DNA of 64,000 nt. It comes from Taibaiella chishuiensis. GTDB lineage: Bacteria; Bacteroidota; Bacteroidia; Chitinophagales; Chitinophagaceae. Shown in pieces: positions 1 through 9,489 of the stretch. The translations under genes and the position numbers were made by a program. The DNA lies in contig NZ_PYGD01000005.1 in assembly GCF_003014535.1 (NCBI RefSeq), positions 62,001-126,000 on the forward strand, written 5' to 3'. The notes under the pieces were generated by a model, which worked only from the letters and a program-made list of their open reading frames with translations, was not told where the DNA came from and ran no database searches. How positions within the stretch are numbered: position 1 is the first letter of the stretch; the number at the start of each line of letters is the position of its first letter.

Positions 1-337
1 CCCGCATCAGGGGCGCCTGCCGGTAATCGAAGGGTTGTTGCCACTGCGCCATGGCCACCTGCATCCAGTCTTCGTTGCCCTGGCGGGGCAATACCTCCAC
101 TGCAGCCTTGGGCGCGGTAGCTGCTATTTCAAAATAAGGCCGTTGCGGCTCATCTTCGCGTATGGCGGCACGCAGCAAAGGATGTTTGACCAGCAAACGG
201 GCAAATGCGGCTTCGATCCGCTCCTGCTGCAGCCGGCCTTCCAGCGTAACCGCGAAAACACAGTTAACGGGCATCGCCCCATTGGCATACATAATGCGTT
301 CTCCGACAATAAGTCTTCTTTTCATAAGGCAATTCAT
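1..337 (-). CDS. Condensation/acyltransferase-like protein (partial, C-terminus outside window)
   Basis: Only about 112 N-terminal residues are visible; the gene continues past the left edge. The visible part parallels the upstream gene almost residue for residue: KRRLIVGERIMYANG against KRKMLFAERMMYNDG, then KHPLLRAAIREDEPQRPYFE against KHPILAAAVQLDDKGMPWFE. It is therefore a second member of the HHxxxDG acyltransferase/NRPS-condensation superfamily, although the catalytic motif lies beyond the window. The stop of the upstream gene and this ATG overlap as TGATG, which implies translational coupling. An in-frame ATG at 325 is an equally good start and aligns better with the paralogue. The role is inferred: ester or amide transfer of an acyl chain made by the synthase encoded upstream in the operon. 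Confidence 0.75.
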   Translation of the reverse strand, partial: MNCLMKRRLIVGERIMYANGAMPVNCVFAVTLEGRLQQERIEAAFARLLVKHPLLRAAIREDEPQRPYFEIAATAPKAAVEVLPRQGNEDWMQVAMAQWQQPFDYRQAPLMR

Positions 338-1620
338 CAGGATTGAGGCTGCAGTTGTAACAGCAGGCCGGTAAGCATATCTTTTATAGCTTCGGCTTCG
401 GTATAGGGTATATACCCTTCGCTGGACACGAAGCTGAAATCCAATTGATTTTTAAACGTAGAAGCAATAAGCGTCGTCGGGTTGCCCAGCGGACCTATTA
501 CCGAAGGACTGAAAATCGTATCTACTTTAAAGTTCCGGTATTCGTGGGGGATATTCAGCAAGCCCATATTGGAAAACATACAGTCGTTGCTCGATTTGCC
601 GTATTTCAGGAAATCGATCATACGTGGCAGTACGGCATGCGCCTGTTCGAACATCATCAGCGAATCGTAAGCATTGAGTTTGGCGGTGCGTTTGGTCGCC
701 AACTCCTGCATGCGTTGTGCCCTGGCTGTAAAATCGAGGCCTGGCGTTTTATCCATAGAGAGTACCAGCATCAGGCCAAAGGCAAACATCGCATCTTCCC
801 GGATAGCCGGTGCATACCGGCGGATCTCCACGGGGCAGGTAATTTTATTAAATGCATTTTTGCCCCGCACTACGTCAAAAGCAGTGAGCACGGCCAGGCT
901 GATGGCCGTGTTGACCGTTACACCGGCGGCTTTACATTGCCGGAGCAGGTTCGTGGTTTCGGCTTCTGATAGCTTCCAGTTCAACAGGTAATCCTGCCCG
1001 CGGTCCCGGGCTTTCTTTTTTAAAGGCAGGGCATGTAACAGCAGGTAACCTGCCTTGCCCAGCACCCGGGCCTTAATCTTCTTAGTCCGGTTACTCAGTA
1101 CGGCAAGCGGCACCACATCTTCCAGCCGGGTAAATACCTGTTCGGTACCGATATCGGCGCCCGGCTCGTCCAGCAACAGGAGCAATTCCCGTACCAGCGC
1201 CACCGCCGAGCCGCCATCGCACATACAATGATGAAAGACCATCAGCAGTTCCGAAACCGAAGCGCCCTGTATCCATACCAGCCTGATCAAAGGGCCGCTG
1301 CCCGTATCGAACGCGGTATTCCATTCCTTTACGGTTTCGGTATGCCAGGTATCTTCCCGGTCGCGCATCACGGTCCTTACCGGTATGGCAGCATGATGCG
1401 CCGCGCTTTCGAACCAGGGCATGCCTTTATCGTCGAGCTGTACCGCAGCGGCCAGTATGGGATGCTTTTGCTGCAACCGTCCAAGCGCATGCTGCAACTG
1501 GCTTTCGGTAAGCGCACCCTGTATCCGCAAGGGAAACAGGCCGTTGAACGGGGTTATACCATCGTTATACATCATGCGTTCAGCGAACAGCATTTTCCTT
1601 TTTATACGGGGTTCAGTCAT
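337..1620 (-). CDS. HHxxxDG acyltransferase (condensation / PapA5-like superfamily)
   Basis: This 427-residue protein carries HHCMCDG at residues 130-136. That matches the HHxxxDG catalytic motif of NRPS condensation domains, PapA-type polyketide acyltransferases and related CoA- or ACP-dependent acyltransferases. The second His is the usual catalytic base. It is a free-standing single domain with no carrier protein or adenylation domain, so an ester-forming transferase is more likely than a peptide synthetase module. The C-terminal region with FSNMGLLNIP is typical of the second chloramphenicol-acetyltransferase-like lobe. The start overlaps the end of the upstream glycosyltransferase by 8 bp. 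The acyl donor is probably the ACP-bound product of the polyketide synthase and the acceptor may be the sugar added by the glycosyltransferases; both are inferences. Confidence 0.85.
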   Translation of the reverse strand: MTEPRIKRKMLFAERMMYNDGITPFNGLFPLRIQGALTESQLQHALGRLQQKHPILAAAVQLDDKGMPWFESAAHHAAIPVRTVMRDREDTWHTETVKEWNTAFDTGSGPLIRLVWIQGASVSELLMVFHHCMCDGGSAVALVRELLLLLDEPGADIGTEQVFTRLEDVVPLAVLSNRTKKIKARVLGKAGYLLLHALPLKKKARDRGQDYLLNWKLSEAETTNLLRQCKAAGVTVNTAISLAVLTAFDVVRGKNAFNKITCPVEIRRYAPAIREDAMFAFGLMLVLSMDKTPGLDFTARAQRMQELATKRTAKLNAYDSLMMFEQAHAVLPRMIDFLKYGKSSNDCMFSNMGLLNIPHEYRNFKVDTIFSPSVIGPLGNPTTLIASTFKNQLDFSFVSSEGYIPYTEAEAIKDMLTGLLLQLQPQS

Positions 1621-2824
1621 GGATCATCGCTGGTTTTGACATGGTTTCGGCAGTAAAATTTTCAAGCAGGGATATGGCTTTGGCACTACCGCCTGCCGCT
1701 ATAAAGGTGTCGCGCACCTGCAATGCGGCTTGCCGGAACTGCGGCTCACGCAGTAAGCGCCATACCGCTTCGCGTACATCAGGCACCCGCATCCGCTTGT
1801 AACGGATCTTTAGCCCGCAGCCCGCCTTTTCGATCAATGCCGCCGTATGAAAATGATCGTAGGCAATAGGTGTGATGAGCATAGGCAGGCCGTTCATAAA
1901 AGTATCGTTCACCGTATTGAAGCCGCCATGGCAGATTACGGCATCCATATGGGGCATCAGTTCCGACTGCGGTACAAAGCCCTGCACGATAAAGTTGTCG
2001 GGCCAGGCATCGATCACCGCCGGATCGGTAGCCGCGATGATCGTAAGTGGTTCATCGCGGAAGGCTTCGACCAGGCGGGTAAAAAATTCTTTACGGATAT
2101 CGACCAGTAAAGTGCCCAGCGATACGAAGACCTTTGGCGTAGTTACCCGCGACAGGCGTTCCCAATCGAAGGGCGCATGGTTAGGACGACCCTGTACGGG
2201 GCCTACAAAATGCATATGCGGCTCCGGATCGGTAAAACCTGCGAAGGCGGCGGAGGTAAAGACGATATTCATTTTATGGGAATGAACAAAAATGCCCTCT
2301 TCTTCGATACCCACCCCATATTGCAGATCGCGGATCAGCTGTTGTTGCCAGGCATATACTTTAGGCGCCTGGTTGGCCGTATCTCCCATTACATCGGGTG
2401 GTACGGGTGTTGTGGTTACACAGGGTATGCCTTTCTTATAAGCAGCCAGTGCACCGGCAAAAGCGATGCAGTCGTTCACGATCACATCCGGTTGCCACTC
2501 GTCGATAACGCGCTCCAGGCCCGGCATCATGATCCGGGCTATGGGTATATACGTTTCTTCGAGCGCCAGTCGCATAACCTCCGGGCCAGACAGGGAAGGG
2601 CCGTCATCCTGTCGTTTTAAAATGGCGGCAACCTGCTCCCGGCAGGGTTCCAGCTCTTTTTCCGGAACTATAAAAACACCGCCATCGGGCAGGTGCTCCT
2701 GTTGTACCGGAACAATGCCCAGCCAGGCTACCTGGTGGCCCCGGGCGATAAGACCCGCGCCCACGCTGAGCGTAGGACTCAGGTGTCCGAAAAAAGGCGG
2801 TACGACAAATAAGTATCTCGACAT
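1613..2824 (-). CDS. GT1-family glycosyltransferase (UGT/MGT, CrtX-like)
   Basis: This 403-residue protein has the two-Rossmann GT-B layout of family GT1. The N-terminal acceptor half opens with PPFFGHLSPTLSVGAGL. The C-terminal donor-binding half has CHGGFNTVNDTFMNGLP, where HGG binds the nucleotide-sugar phosphates. The pattern resembles zeaxanthin glucosyltransferase (CrtX) and macrolide glycosyltransferases, which put glucose or a related hexose on lipophilic hydroxyls. No carotenoid synthesis gene is present here, so the acceptor is more likely the lipid or polyketide made by this operon. The gene sits 8 bp after its paralogue, consistent with an ordered pair of glycosyl additions. The sugar donor cannot be read from the sequence. 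Confidence 0.88.
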   Translation of the reverse strand: MSRYLFVVPPFFGHLSPTLSVGAGLIARGHQVAWLGIVPVQQEHLPDGGVFIVPEKELEPCREQVAAILKRQDDGPSLSGPEVMRLALEETYIPIARIMMPGLERVIDEWQPDVIVNDCIAFAGALAAYKKGIPCVTTTPVPPDVMGDTANQAPKVYAWQQQLIRDLQYGVGIEEEGIFVHSHKMNIVFTSAAFAGFTDPEPHMHFVGPVQGRPNHAPFDWERLSRVTTPKVFVSLGTLLVDIRKEFFTRLVEAFRDEPLTIIAATDPAVIDAWPDNFIVQGFVPQSELMPHMDAVICHGGFNTVNDTFMNGLPMLITPIAYDHFHTAALIEKAGCGLKIRYKRMRVPDVREAVWRLLREPQFRQAALQVRDTFIAAGGSAKAISLLENFTAETMSKPAMIHD

Positions 2825-2832
2825 AGTATCAA

Positions 2833-4053
2833 TTAATATGCAGCGGTTGTTGCAGCAGCAAGGACCGGCGCATTGCGGGTAAATAATGTTTCTAAATGTG
2901 CAGCGGCGGTCTTTACGCCACCCGTGGCTTCAAATGAGGTACGGATAAGGTTTGCAGCGTTACGGAAGTGATCCTCTGCCAGCACCTGCAATACCGCATC
3001 TTTAAGATGATGCGCCTTAAACCGGTTGAAATTGAGCCGCAGTCCCGCTCCTACCCTTACTACCCTGCCCGCTACATGCGACTGGTCGTAGGCAATAGGG
3101 ATCACGACCATAGGCAGACCATGGCTCAGGCTTTCGCATACCGTATTGTGTCCGCCATGACAGACAACAGCCTGCAGCTGCGGCAACAGCTCCAATTGCG
3201 GCACCCGTTGCTGTATCATAAAATTGGAGGGTACGGTATCGAACAGTTCGGGATCGGAGACGACCACAACACTCAGCTCCGTATCGCCAAAGGCTTCTGC
3301 TACTTTAGCAAAGAACTGCCGCTTATGTTCATGATCGAAGGTGGTACCGATGCTGACCAGTATTCGGGGTTGTGGCATCTGCTGAAAAGCTTGCCAATCG
3401 AAGGTTGCAGCCACTTTACGGTTAGCGATTACCGGCCCCACGAACCGGAAGGGATCCGGGAGGGCCATCTCGCCGAAAAAAAGTTGCGAAGTAAACACCA
3501 GCGTTAATGCATCCGAACAATCGAGGCTTTGCTCCCCGGGCCAGCCCAACTCCTTTTGCAAGGCCACGATCTGCTGTTGCTCCCATTCGTGTACCTTGGG
3601 CAGCTCCTGCATGACCTTGATGGCGGCAGGGGCCGTAACCGAAGTGGCATACGGAATATTGAGCTGTCGTGCAGCCACAGCGCCTGCAAACATCTGGTGA
3701 TCGGCAATCGCCACGTTGGGTGCGAACTGCAGCAATTGCTCCCGGATACCGGCGTACATATAGCGGTTCAGGGGTACCAGCACTTCTTCGTAAAGAAATT
3801 TAATACTGTCGATACCATATACGCTTTTGCGGGTAATGATATCTAGATAAGCTTCCGTCTCCTGCTTTTCAGCATCGCTGCTGTCGTAGCGGATCAGCAG
3901 CAATTGCCCGCCCGCAGGCAGTTTGTCCTGCAGGGCCGGGTCCAGGCTGATCCAGCCTACCTCGTGCCCCCGGTCCAGCAATTCGCTGCCCAGGCTTAGT
4001 GTGGGATTGATATGCCCGGTAAGGGGCGGTACTATAATAGCAAATTTTGCCAT
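2833..4053 (-). CDS. GT1-family glycosyltransferase (second copy)
   Basis: This 406-residue protein is a paralogue of the following gene. It opens with IVPPLTGHINPTLSLGSEL, and its C-terminal donor motif is CHGGHNTVCESLSHGLP followed by VIPIAYDQ. The family transfers sugars from UDP- or dTDP-sugars to lipophilic acceptors in the cytoplasm. The two copies are clearly diverged, with different loops between residues 150 and 260, so they may add different sugars or act at different positions. The ATG lies 27 bp after the alpha/beta hydrolase stop, in the same transcription direction. Assignment to the polyketide pathway rests on operon position. Confidence 0.88.
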   Translation of the reverse strand: MAKFAIIVPPLTGHINPTLSLGSELLDRGHEVGWISLDPALQDKLPAGGQLLLIRYDSSDAEKQETEAYLDIITRKSVYGIDSIKFLYEEVLVPLNRYMYAGIREQLLQFAPNVAIADHQMFAGAVAARQLNIPYATSVTAPAAIKVMQELPKVHEWEQQQIVALQKELGWPGEQSLDCSDALTLVFTSQLFFGEMALPDPFRFVGPVIANRKVAATFDWQAFQQMPQPRILVSIGTTFDHEHKRQFFAKVAEAFGDTELSVVVVSDPELFDTVPSNFMIQQRVPQLELLPQLQAVVCHGGHNTVCESLSHGLPMVVIPIAYDQSHVAGRVVRVGAGLRLNFNRFKAHHLKDAVLQVLAEDHFRNAANLIRTSFEATGGVKTAAAHLETLFTRNAPVLAAATTAAY

Positions 4054-4080
4054 GTCCGTTTTTGTAGTAAATCGTTTTAG

Positions 4081-4857
4081 CTATACCATCGCCACCTCGG
4101 CGCAGAGAAACTGCGAAAGGCTGGCGGCTACCTGTTCGGGGGCCTGTACCGGCACGTTATGATCACCTTCAATCTCCTGTAATACAGCGCCGGGTATCCG
4201 TTGCGCCAGGAAGTAGCCGGCCTGCAGGCAATTGGAACGGTTGCCATAGATCAGCAAAGGCTGATGGATTAACGCCCTGATACCGTTATCAGCGAAAAAA
4301 CCGCGCTCCGCCAGCATATCCTGTTTGATGGAGGTCTGGTAAAACAGGTATTCGTACATCCTGTGATTGCGCTCCAGCTGCCGTTTGCCCATCTGCACGC
4401 GGGTAGTATCGGTAAAGTTGCTGATATAATGCTCCAGGAATTCCCTGCTGTAATCATCGATAATACCACGGGTCTTGTCGTCGGCCGGATCGGGCGCTTC
4501 GATCATCGCCAGGCCGTTGATCCGCCCCGGGAAGCGCATCGCCGTTTTCAGACTGATCAGTGCACCGAAGCTGTAGCCGACCAGGTGTACCCTGCCCAGG
4601 CCCAGGCCGTCGATCAATGCCAGCAGGTCGTCGCTCATGGTATCGAGGTCATAACCGCCGGGCGATCTTTCGCTCATGCCATGGCTTTTAAGGTCGTACA
4701 GCACCACATGAAAGTGCGCAGCCAGCACCGGTGCTATATTGAAATAATAAACAGAGAGGTTGCTGAACATGCCATGTACCATCACAACCGTCTCCGCGGC
4801 GCCCTTATTGAGCTCCTGGATATGTACTGCTTTCCCGTTGATCTGTATTAGCGGCAT
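4081..4857 (-). CDS. Alpha/beta hydrolase (possible thioesterase or acyl-releasing enzyme)
   Basis: This 258-residue single-domain alpha/beta hydrolase has an oxyanion HG at 28-29 (MVHGMF), the nucleophile elbow GYSFG with Ser96, and a terminal catalytic His near residue 233 (EGDHNVP). It lacks a signal peptide and is cytoplasmic. The start overlaps the upstream ACP gene by 10 bp, so it is translated together with the carrier protein. No thioesterase domain exists in either megasynthase of the operon. The economical inference is therefore that this enzyme releases or proofreads the finished acyl chain. A role as an ester hydrolase on the glycosylated product is an alternative. Family assignment is secure; the pathway step is a guess from context. 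Confidence 0.8.
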   Translation of the reverse strand: MPLIQINGKAVHIQELNKGAAETVVMVHGMFSNLSVYYFNIAPVLAAHFHVVLYDLKSHGMSERSPGGYDLDTMSDDLLALIDGLGLGRVHLVGYSFGALISLKTAMRFPGRINGLAMIEAPDPADDKTRGIIDDYSREFLEHYISNFTDTTRVQMGKRQLERNHRMYEYLFYQTSIKQDMLAERGFFADNGIRALIHQPLLIYGNRSNCLQAGYFLAQRIPGAVLQEIEGDHNVPVQAPEQVAASLSQFLCAEVAMV

Positions 4858-5147
4858 ACGCTGATATAATTAATAATATCGTTAAGGTTGAGGTTGATCA
4901 GCTGATCGAGGTCCATACCCGATAACCAGCCTGTAAAATCGATATGCTCCCCGAAATGCGCTTTTACCTTTTCGGAAAAAGCAACGATCTCGATGCTGTC
5001 CATTTCGAGGTCGCGGGTAAAGGAGCTGGAAGGCTGGATATCCATCTCTTCCACGAACTCTTCGCCGATCACTTCGGTAATGAACTGTTTTAAAAGATCA
5101 AAAATTGCTGTGGCAGCAGCCTGGTTGCCCGTTGTTACAGTGTCCAT
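4848..5147 (-). CDS. Stand-alone acyl carrier protein
   Basis: This 99-residue ACP has the phosphopantetheine attachment site DSIE at Ser51 (RDLEMDSIEIVAFSEKV). The start chosen (MDTVTTGNQ) overlaps the end of the synthase gene by 13 bp. A longer reading frame begins at 5201, but it would bury 67 bp inside the phosphopantetheinyl transferase domain and adds a low-complexity N-terminus. It is the third carrier site of the operon after the tandem pair in the large synthase. The sequence differs from those two (LSIDSIKRMEI), so it probably serves a different step, for example holding the finished chain for transfer to the acyltransferases. The fused transferase encoded just upstream could activate it. 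Confidence 0.85.
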   Translation of the reverse strand: MDTVTTGNQAAATAIFDLLKQFITEVIGEEFVEEMDIQPSSSFTRDLEMDSIEIVAFSEKVKAHFGEHIDFTGWLSGMDLDQLINLNLNDIINYISVCR

Positions 5148-8100
5148 CCTATGATATAGTTTTTGTATTGAATTGTTTGAATTTGTGTATCGTTGATCCA
5201 TAACCGGTCTTCTGTTATCCGGGTCACTTCGTATGCCCTGGGATTACCGCGGAGTCCCTGTCCCAGCATTTTGCCATAAGCTTCTTTAGCCACCCACAGG
5301 CGTGTGCTCCATTCGGCTGCCTCTCTATCCGCCACCAGCCGGCGTTCGGCATCGGTAAAGGAGAGCCGCATAAAACCTTCGGTGCGCGCTGCGATCAGCT
5401 CGATATCGATGCCCACCGGGCGGCCGTTTGCCGCAATGGCTACGGCATCGGTACCCTTATGCGCCAGCGATACCTGTATGCCCGCCACAGCATCGCCGCT
5501 TACAAAGGGTTGCCCGGTATCCTGCCTGCCGGTAGGGAAGGTGATGGGAAAACAGGAATACGCTTTTTCCTTTTGCAACAAGGCCCGTACCGCATCTTTC
5601 AGGGCTACCCTGCTGATCATCCATTCTTTTTTCTTAGCCGGTGTCAGCGACTGGTAATATTGTTTTTCCTCCTGGTTAAAATAACGTTTCAGGATAAAGT
5701 CCCAGCTTACCATACGGGTATAGGCATTGCGGAACATAAATACACCGGGAGCGATCTCTTCGGATAAAAGATTATGCAATGGCGACATGGATACTTTCCA
5801 TAATGCTTCATCGATCTCCAGCCTTCGGTTTTGCCAGCCGGTAATAATGGCCCAGGTCTTGCCGTTGCGTTTCATGATGATATTGGCCGTAGCAAATTCA
5901 TCGTTCAGGGCCGTCAGCACACAGGTACAGTCAAACAGGCCTTGCTGGTCCTGCATATCGCCATAGAAGGCGATTTCCTGGATCTTAACCGGGAATGCGA
6001 TACGGTCTTTGGTAAGCGTTAACTGTAACCATAAGCCGAACAACTGCCCCGCATTATCCAGCAGCGAGCCTTTACCGCCTGCACCCCGTATGTTGCCTGT
6101 TATGCCTTTGTCGCCTACCCTCGTAACGGAAACGATACCCTGATAAGCCGGTCCGTGGAACATGTGCTCCTCATAGATCTTAGCGGGGCTGGTGCTTATG
6201 CCCAGATCGGTACCGGTATCTTCATCGATTTGCGGCGCGGCCGGCAATACACCGGCCAGGAGCACTTCTGCAGCGGCATAACGCTCCAGGTCCAGCATAG
6301 CCCGTCCGGGTGCTTTCCAGCTGCCTTGAATGGTCTCCCGGAACGGTTGCGCCACATTCATCCATTGCAGTACTTTTGTATTTAAGATCTTATGCACCTT
6401 GCTGCCCGGGACCTGTGCCGCGGCTGCCTCGCCGAACAGCTCAAAGATCATCGTCATCGGGATTACAGGGTCCATGTCCTGCACACAGGGCCAGTCTTTA
6501 GGTTGCCGCAGTAAAGCATGGTCTATGAGATAGGCATGATTGGTAAGATTTATATCGAGTTGTTGCGTAAAAGGTTGGTTCTCCGGTTCCGGTTGTATCG
6601 CCTGCATCACCACAGCAGGTAAAGGCTGTTCGCCGGAGGGGATAGTCCGGTTGCGGAATAAAACCATCATATCTTCCTGCATACGGATCAGTTCGTCCAC
6701 ATTATCCTGCATGGCCTGCATTACCGGGTGCGCCACATCGGCCATCGACAGCTCGGGCCTTGTTGCAACCGGCCTGGTATGCTGTGCCAGTTCCCGTAGC
6801 GCGGGCCAGTTCTTTACCAGGGGCAGTCCTAATGCCAGCTGTATGCCTTTTGCCGGAGGTTGTTGCTGTTGCTCATCGATTCCGAGAAAAGCCAGGTCCA
6901 CCGCGCGGCCTTCGGCAAACAAGGCGGCTAATACGCGTTGTAACTGCGCTATACCGCCACGGATGGGCACACTGGAGGCAATGGCACTATAGCTTTTGCC
7001 CTTGAGCGTATCGTCGATAAAGCCGGTAAGTCCACCCGATCCGACCTGGATAAATACCCGGGCCCCTTCGTCATACAGTTTAAGGATCAGCTCGCGGAAG
7101 CGTACCGGTTGTACCAGGTGCTCCACGCTTAGTTTTTTTATAGCCTCGAAATCGTCAGGATAGGTTTCCAGGGTAGTTGCGGACCAGAGCGGGATCCTGG
7201 TTTTCTGGAAACGCATCGTATCCATACCCTTGAGCAGCACATCCAGTTTGCCGGCTACGAAGGGCGAGTGAAACCCGGACTGGAAGGGCAATACCTGGTG
7301 AAAGACCTGGCGGGCTTTCAGTATCGTTGTCAATTGTGCGATAGCCGCAGGGCTGCCGCAAAGGATGACCTGGCTGGGACAGTTATCGTTGGAAAGATAA
7401 AGCTCCGGTATGCCGGCGATAATAGGCGCCATTACATCCAGGCCACAACCAACGGCAACAAACCGCGAATCTTTCAGGTCAAAGGTTTCGGGGTCCAGCA
7501 TATCCAGCAACTGCATCACCGACTCTTCTGCCGCCAGTTCCGACGACCTGGCAGCCAGCCATTCGCCTAGACTGTGCCCGGCATTCATATCCGATATAAT
7601 ACCCAGGCGTTTTACGGCGGTATCCAGTATGCTGCTTCGCTCCAGCACCAGTAAGGCCTGGTTCAGCAAACCCTCTCCCATGGCGGATTGCAGCGGTAGG
7701 CCAAAATGAGCGGCAACGCTTTCTATTTCGCCACCGGCCAGGCCGTCGAGACCCGGGAACACAAAAGCAAGCTGCGCATCGTTGCGTAACAGGGGCTCGT
7801 TGGTAAACCAGATATCCTGTTTGTTGCGCCAGGCTTTGTCTTTACTTACGATCTTTATGGCTTTAGCCAGGCGCTCGGGTGTAGGATCAAACAGTGCAAT
7901 CCGGTAATCGCCGGCGCCTATATGGGTTTCGCCATCGGTAAGCGCCTGGAGCAACCCGGCTTGCGTAGTGCGTGCCAGTAACAACAGTTTATCGGCGTGT
8001 GTTACTACGCTCTTTATTTCGTTTTGTCGCGTATAACCTTCCAGTACCACATGGGCATTAATACCGCCGAAGCCGAATGCATTCACACCGGCATAATGTT

Positions 8101-9409
8101 TTAGCCCGCTATCGCTCCAGGACACAGGCTCAGACACGGGACTAAAGCGGGTTTCGACCATCAGGCCGAGGGGTTGCCGGCAATGCAGGGTCGGTGGTAA
8201 AGTATCGTGGTATAAGGCCAGCGCTGTTTTGATGAGCCCGGCAATACCCGCTGCCGGCATAGCATGACCAATATTGGATTTAACACTGCCGATGCCCGCT
8301 TTGGGCTGTCCATCCTCTTGCCGCCCAAAAACCTGTTGCAGGGTTTCCAGTTCCGTTTTATCGCCGAGCGGCGTACCGGTGCCATGCGCTTCGATATACC
8401 CGACCTCTGCCACATCGATGCCAGCCTGGTTCCAGGCCTGTTGTATCGCTTTTACCTGGCCTTTTACCGCCGGGCTCATCACGCTGGCCCCGCTGCCATC
8501 GCTACTTACGCCTACGCCCCTGATCACCGCATAGATCTTATTTTGGTCCTTTATCGCTTCATCGAGCTTTTTAAGGATCACAAAACCGCAGCCTTCGCCG
8601 ATCAGCAGACCATCGGCTTCCTGGTCGAAGGGCCGTATCTCCTGTTTACGGGAGAGGGCGCCTAATTGGTTAAAGATGCTCCAGAAGGCAGCGTTCTGCG
8701 CCACATGTACGCCACCGGCAATCATCATATCGCAGCGGCCGCTGTTAATTTCCTGTATGGCCTGGTCTACGGCCAACAGCGAGCTGGCACAGGCTGCATC
8801 TACGGTGTAGGCCGCGCCACCCAGGTTCAACCGGTTGGCCACAAGCGAGGCCACCAGGTTAGGGATCAGGCCCATGGCCGTATCCGGGCCAAAGCGGCCT
8901 TTACGTTCCTGGTATTCCCTTTTTACTTTTTCTATCTCGCTTTCGGCCAGTGCCGGCAATGCATGACGTAGCACCTCCGCGATCTGTTCGCCGGTGCGTA
9001 CGATCTCGATTGCCCGGGTAGCGCCGGGACCGGCATAGTTGCCTTTCCCGATAATGATACCGGTACGTTCCAACTGCTCTTTGTGTTGCAGTACACCCGC
9101 ATCTTCAAGCGCCTTACAGGTAAGATCGAGGGAGAGCAACTGGTCGGGCTCCATACCCGCAACAGCCAAAGGCAATATACCGAACCGTACAGGGTCGAAG
9201 GTAACCGCGGGTATAAAACCGCCCCGGTTACAATAAAAACGGTCGGCGGCAGTAGTAGTATTATCAAAATACAAAGCATCCAGGCGCTCGTCCGGAACCG
9301 CTTGTATGGCGTCTTTTTTTGTGACTATGTTTTTCCAGAACGCGGCAAGGTCTGCTGCGCCCGGGAAAATGCAGGACATCCCGATTATGGCAATATCTGT
9401 CTGGCTCAT
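5135..9409 (-). CDS. PUFA/secondary-lipid synthase subunit: KS-AT-DH-PPTase
   Basis: This 1424-residue protein starts with a complete ketosynthase (about 1-460; Cys207 in DAACASS, His342 in EAHGTGT, His382 in SNIGHA). An acyltransferase-like domain follows (about 545-830) with GHSLGEW (Ser613) and GFHSP (His714), but its first motif reads FPGLDG where GQGSQ is usual. A double-hotdog dehydratase-like region (about 945-1195) has FHGPAYQG and LLDNAGQ (Asp1118); its first-half motif is DHALLRQP, lacking the glycine of HxxxGxxxxP. The C-terminus (about 1285-1424) is a Sfp/AcpS-type 4'-phosphopantetheinyl transferase with GIDIE (Asp1335, Glu1337) and WVAKEAYGK (Glu1376). There is no carrier domain, so it must act on the ACPs of its neighbours. 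The gene begins 80 bp after its partner. Confidence 0.93.
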   Translation of the reverse strand: MSQTDIAIIGMSCIFPGAADLAAFWKNIVTKKDAIQAVPDERLDALYFDNTTTAADRFYCNRGGFIPAVTFDPVRFGILPLAVAGMEPDQLLSLDLTCKALEDAGVLQHKEQLERTGIIIGKGNYAGPGATRAIEIVRTGEQIAEVLRHALPALAESEIEKVKREYQERKGRFGPDTAMGLIPNLVASLVANRLNLGGAAYTVDAACASSLLAVDQAIQEINSGRCDMMIAGGVHVAQNAAFWSIFNQLGALSRKQEIRPFDQEADGLLIGEGCGFVILKKLDEAIKDQNKIYAVIRGVGVSSDGSGASVMSPAVKGQVKAIQQAWNQAGIDVAEVGYIEAHGTGTPLGDKTELETLQQVFGRQEDGQPKAGIGSVKSNIGHAMPAAGIAGLIKTALALYHDTLPPTLHCRQPLGLMVETRFSPVSEPVSWSDSGLKHYAGVNAFGFGGINAHVVLEGYTRQNEIKSVVTHADKLLLLARTTQAGLLQALTDGETHIGAGDYRIALFDPTPERLAKAIKIVSKDKAWRNKQDIWFTNEPLLRNDAQLAFVFPGLDGLAGGEIESVAAHFGLPLQSAMGEGLLNQALLVLERSSILDTAVKRLGIISDMNAGHSLGEWLAARSSELAAEESVMQLLDMLDPETFDLKDSRFVAVGCGLDVMAPIIAGIPELYLSNDNCPSQVILCGSPAAIAQLTTILKARQVFHQVLPFQSGFHSPFVAGKLDVLLKGMDTMRFQKTRIPLWSATTLETYPDDFEAIKKLSVEHLVQPVRFRELILKLYDEGARVFIQVGSGGLTGFIDDTLKGKSYSAIASSVPIRGGIAQLQRVLAALFAEGRAVDLAFLGIDEQQQQPPAKGIQLALGLPLVKNWPALRELAQHTRPVATRPELSMADVAHPVMQAMQDNVDELIRMQEDMMVLFRNRTIPSGEQPLPAVVMQAIQPEPENQPFTQQLDINLTNHAYLIDHALLRQPKDWPCVQDMDPVIPMTMIFELFGEAAAAQVPGSKVHKILNTKVLQWMNVAQPFRETIQGSWKAPGRAMLDLERYAAAEVLLAGVLPAAPQIDEDTGTDLGISTSPAKIYEEHMFHGPAYQGIVSVTRVGDKGITGNIRGAGGKGSLLDNAGQLFGLWLQLTLTKDRIAFPVKIQEIAFYGDMQDQQGLFDCTCVLTALNDEFATANIIMKRNGKTWAIITGWQNRRLEIDEALWKVSMSPLHNLLSEEIAPGVFMFRNAYTRMVSWDFILKRYFNQEEKQYYQSLTPAKKKEWMISRVALKDAVRALLQKEKAYSCFPITFPTGRQDTGQPFVSGDAVAGIQVSLAHKGTDAVAIAANGRPVGIDIELIAARTEGFMRLSFTDAERRLVADREAAEWSTRLWVAKEAYGKMLGQGLRGNPRAYEVTRITEDRLWINDTQIQTIQYKNYIIGWTL

Positions 9410-9489
9410 GTAAACATTCTGGCTTTGGACAACAGCAATGGAACAACCTTGCTGCGCCCGGGTAATTATGATTGGGAACGGATGCGGGC

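Noticed and set aside
1613-4053. Carotenoid glycosylation (CrtX) function
   Set aside because: The sequences resemble CrtX, but no carotenoid gene is present; general GT1 naming is safer.
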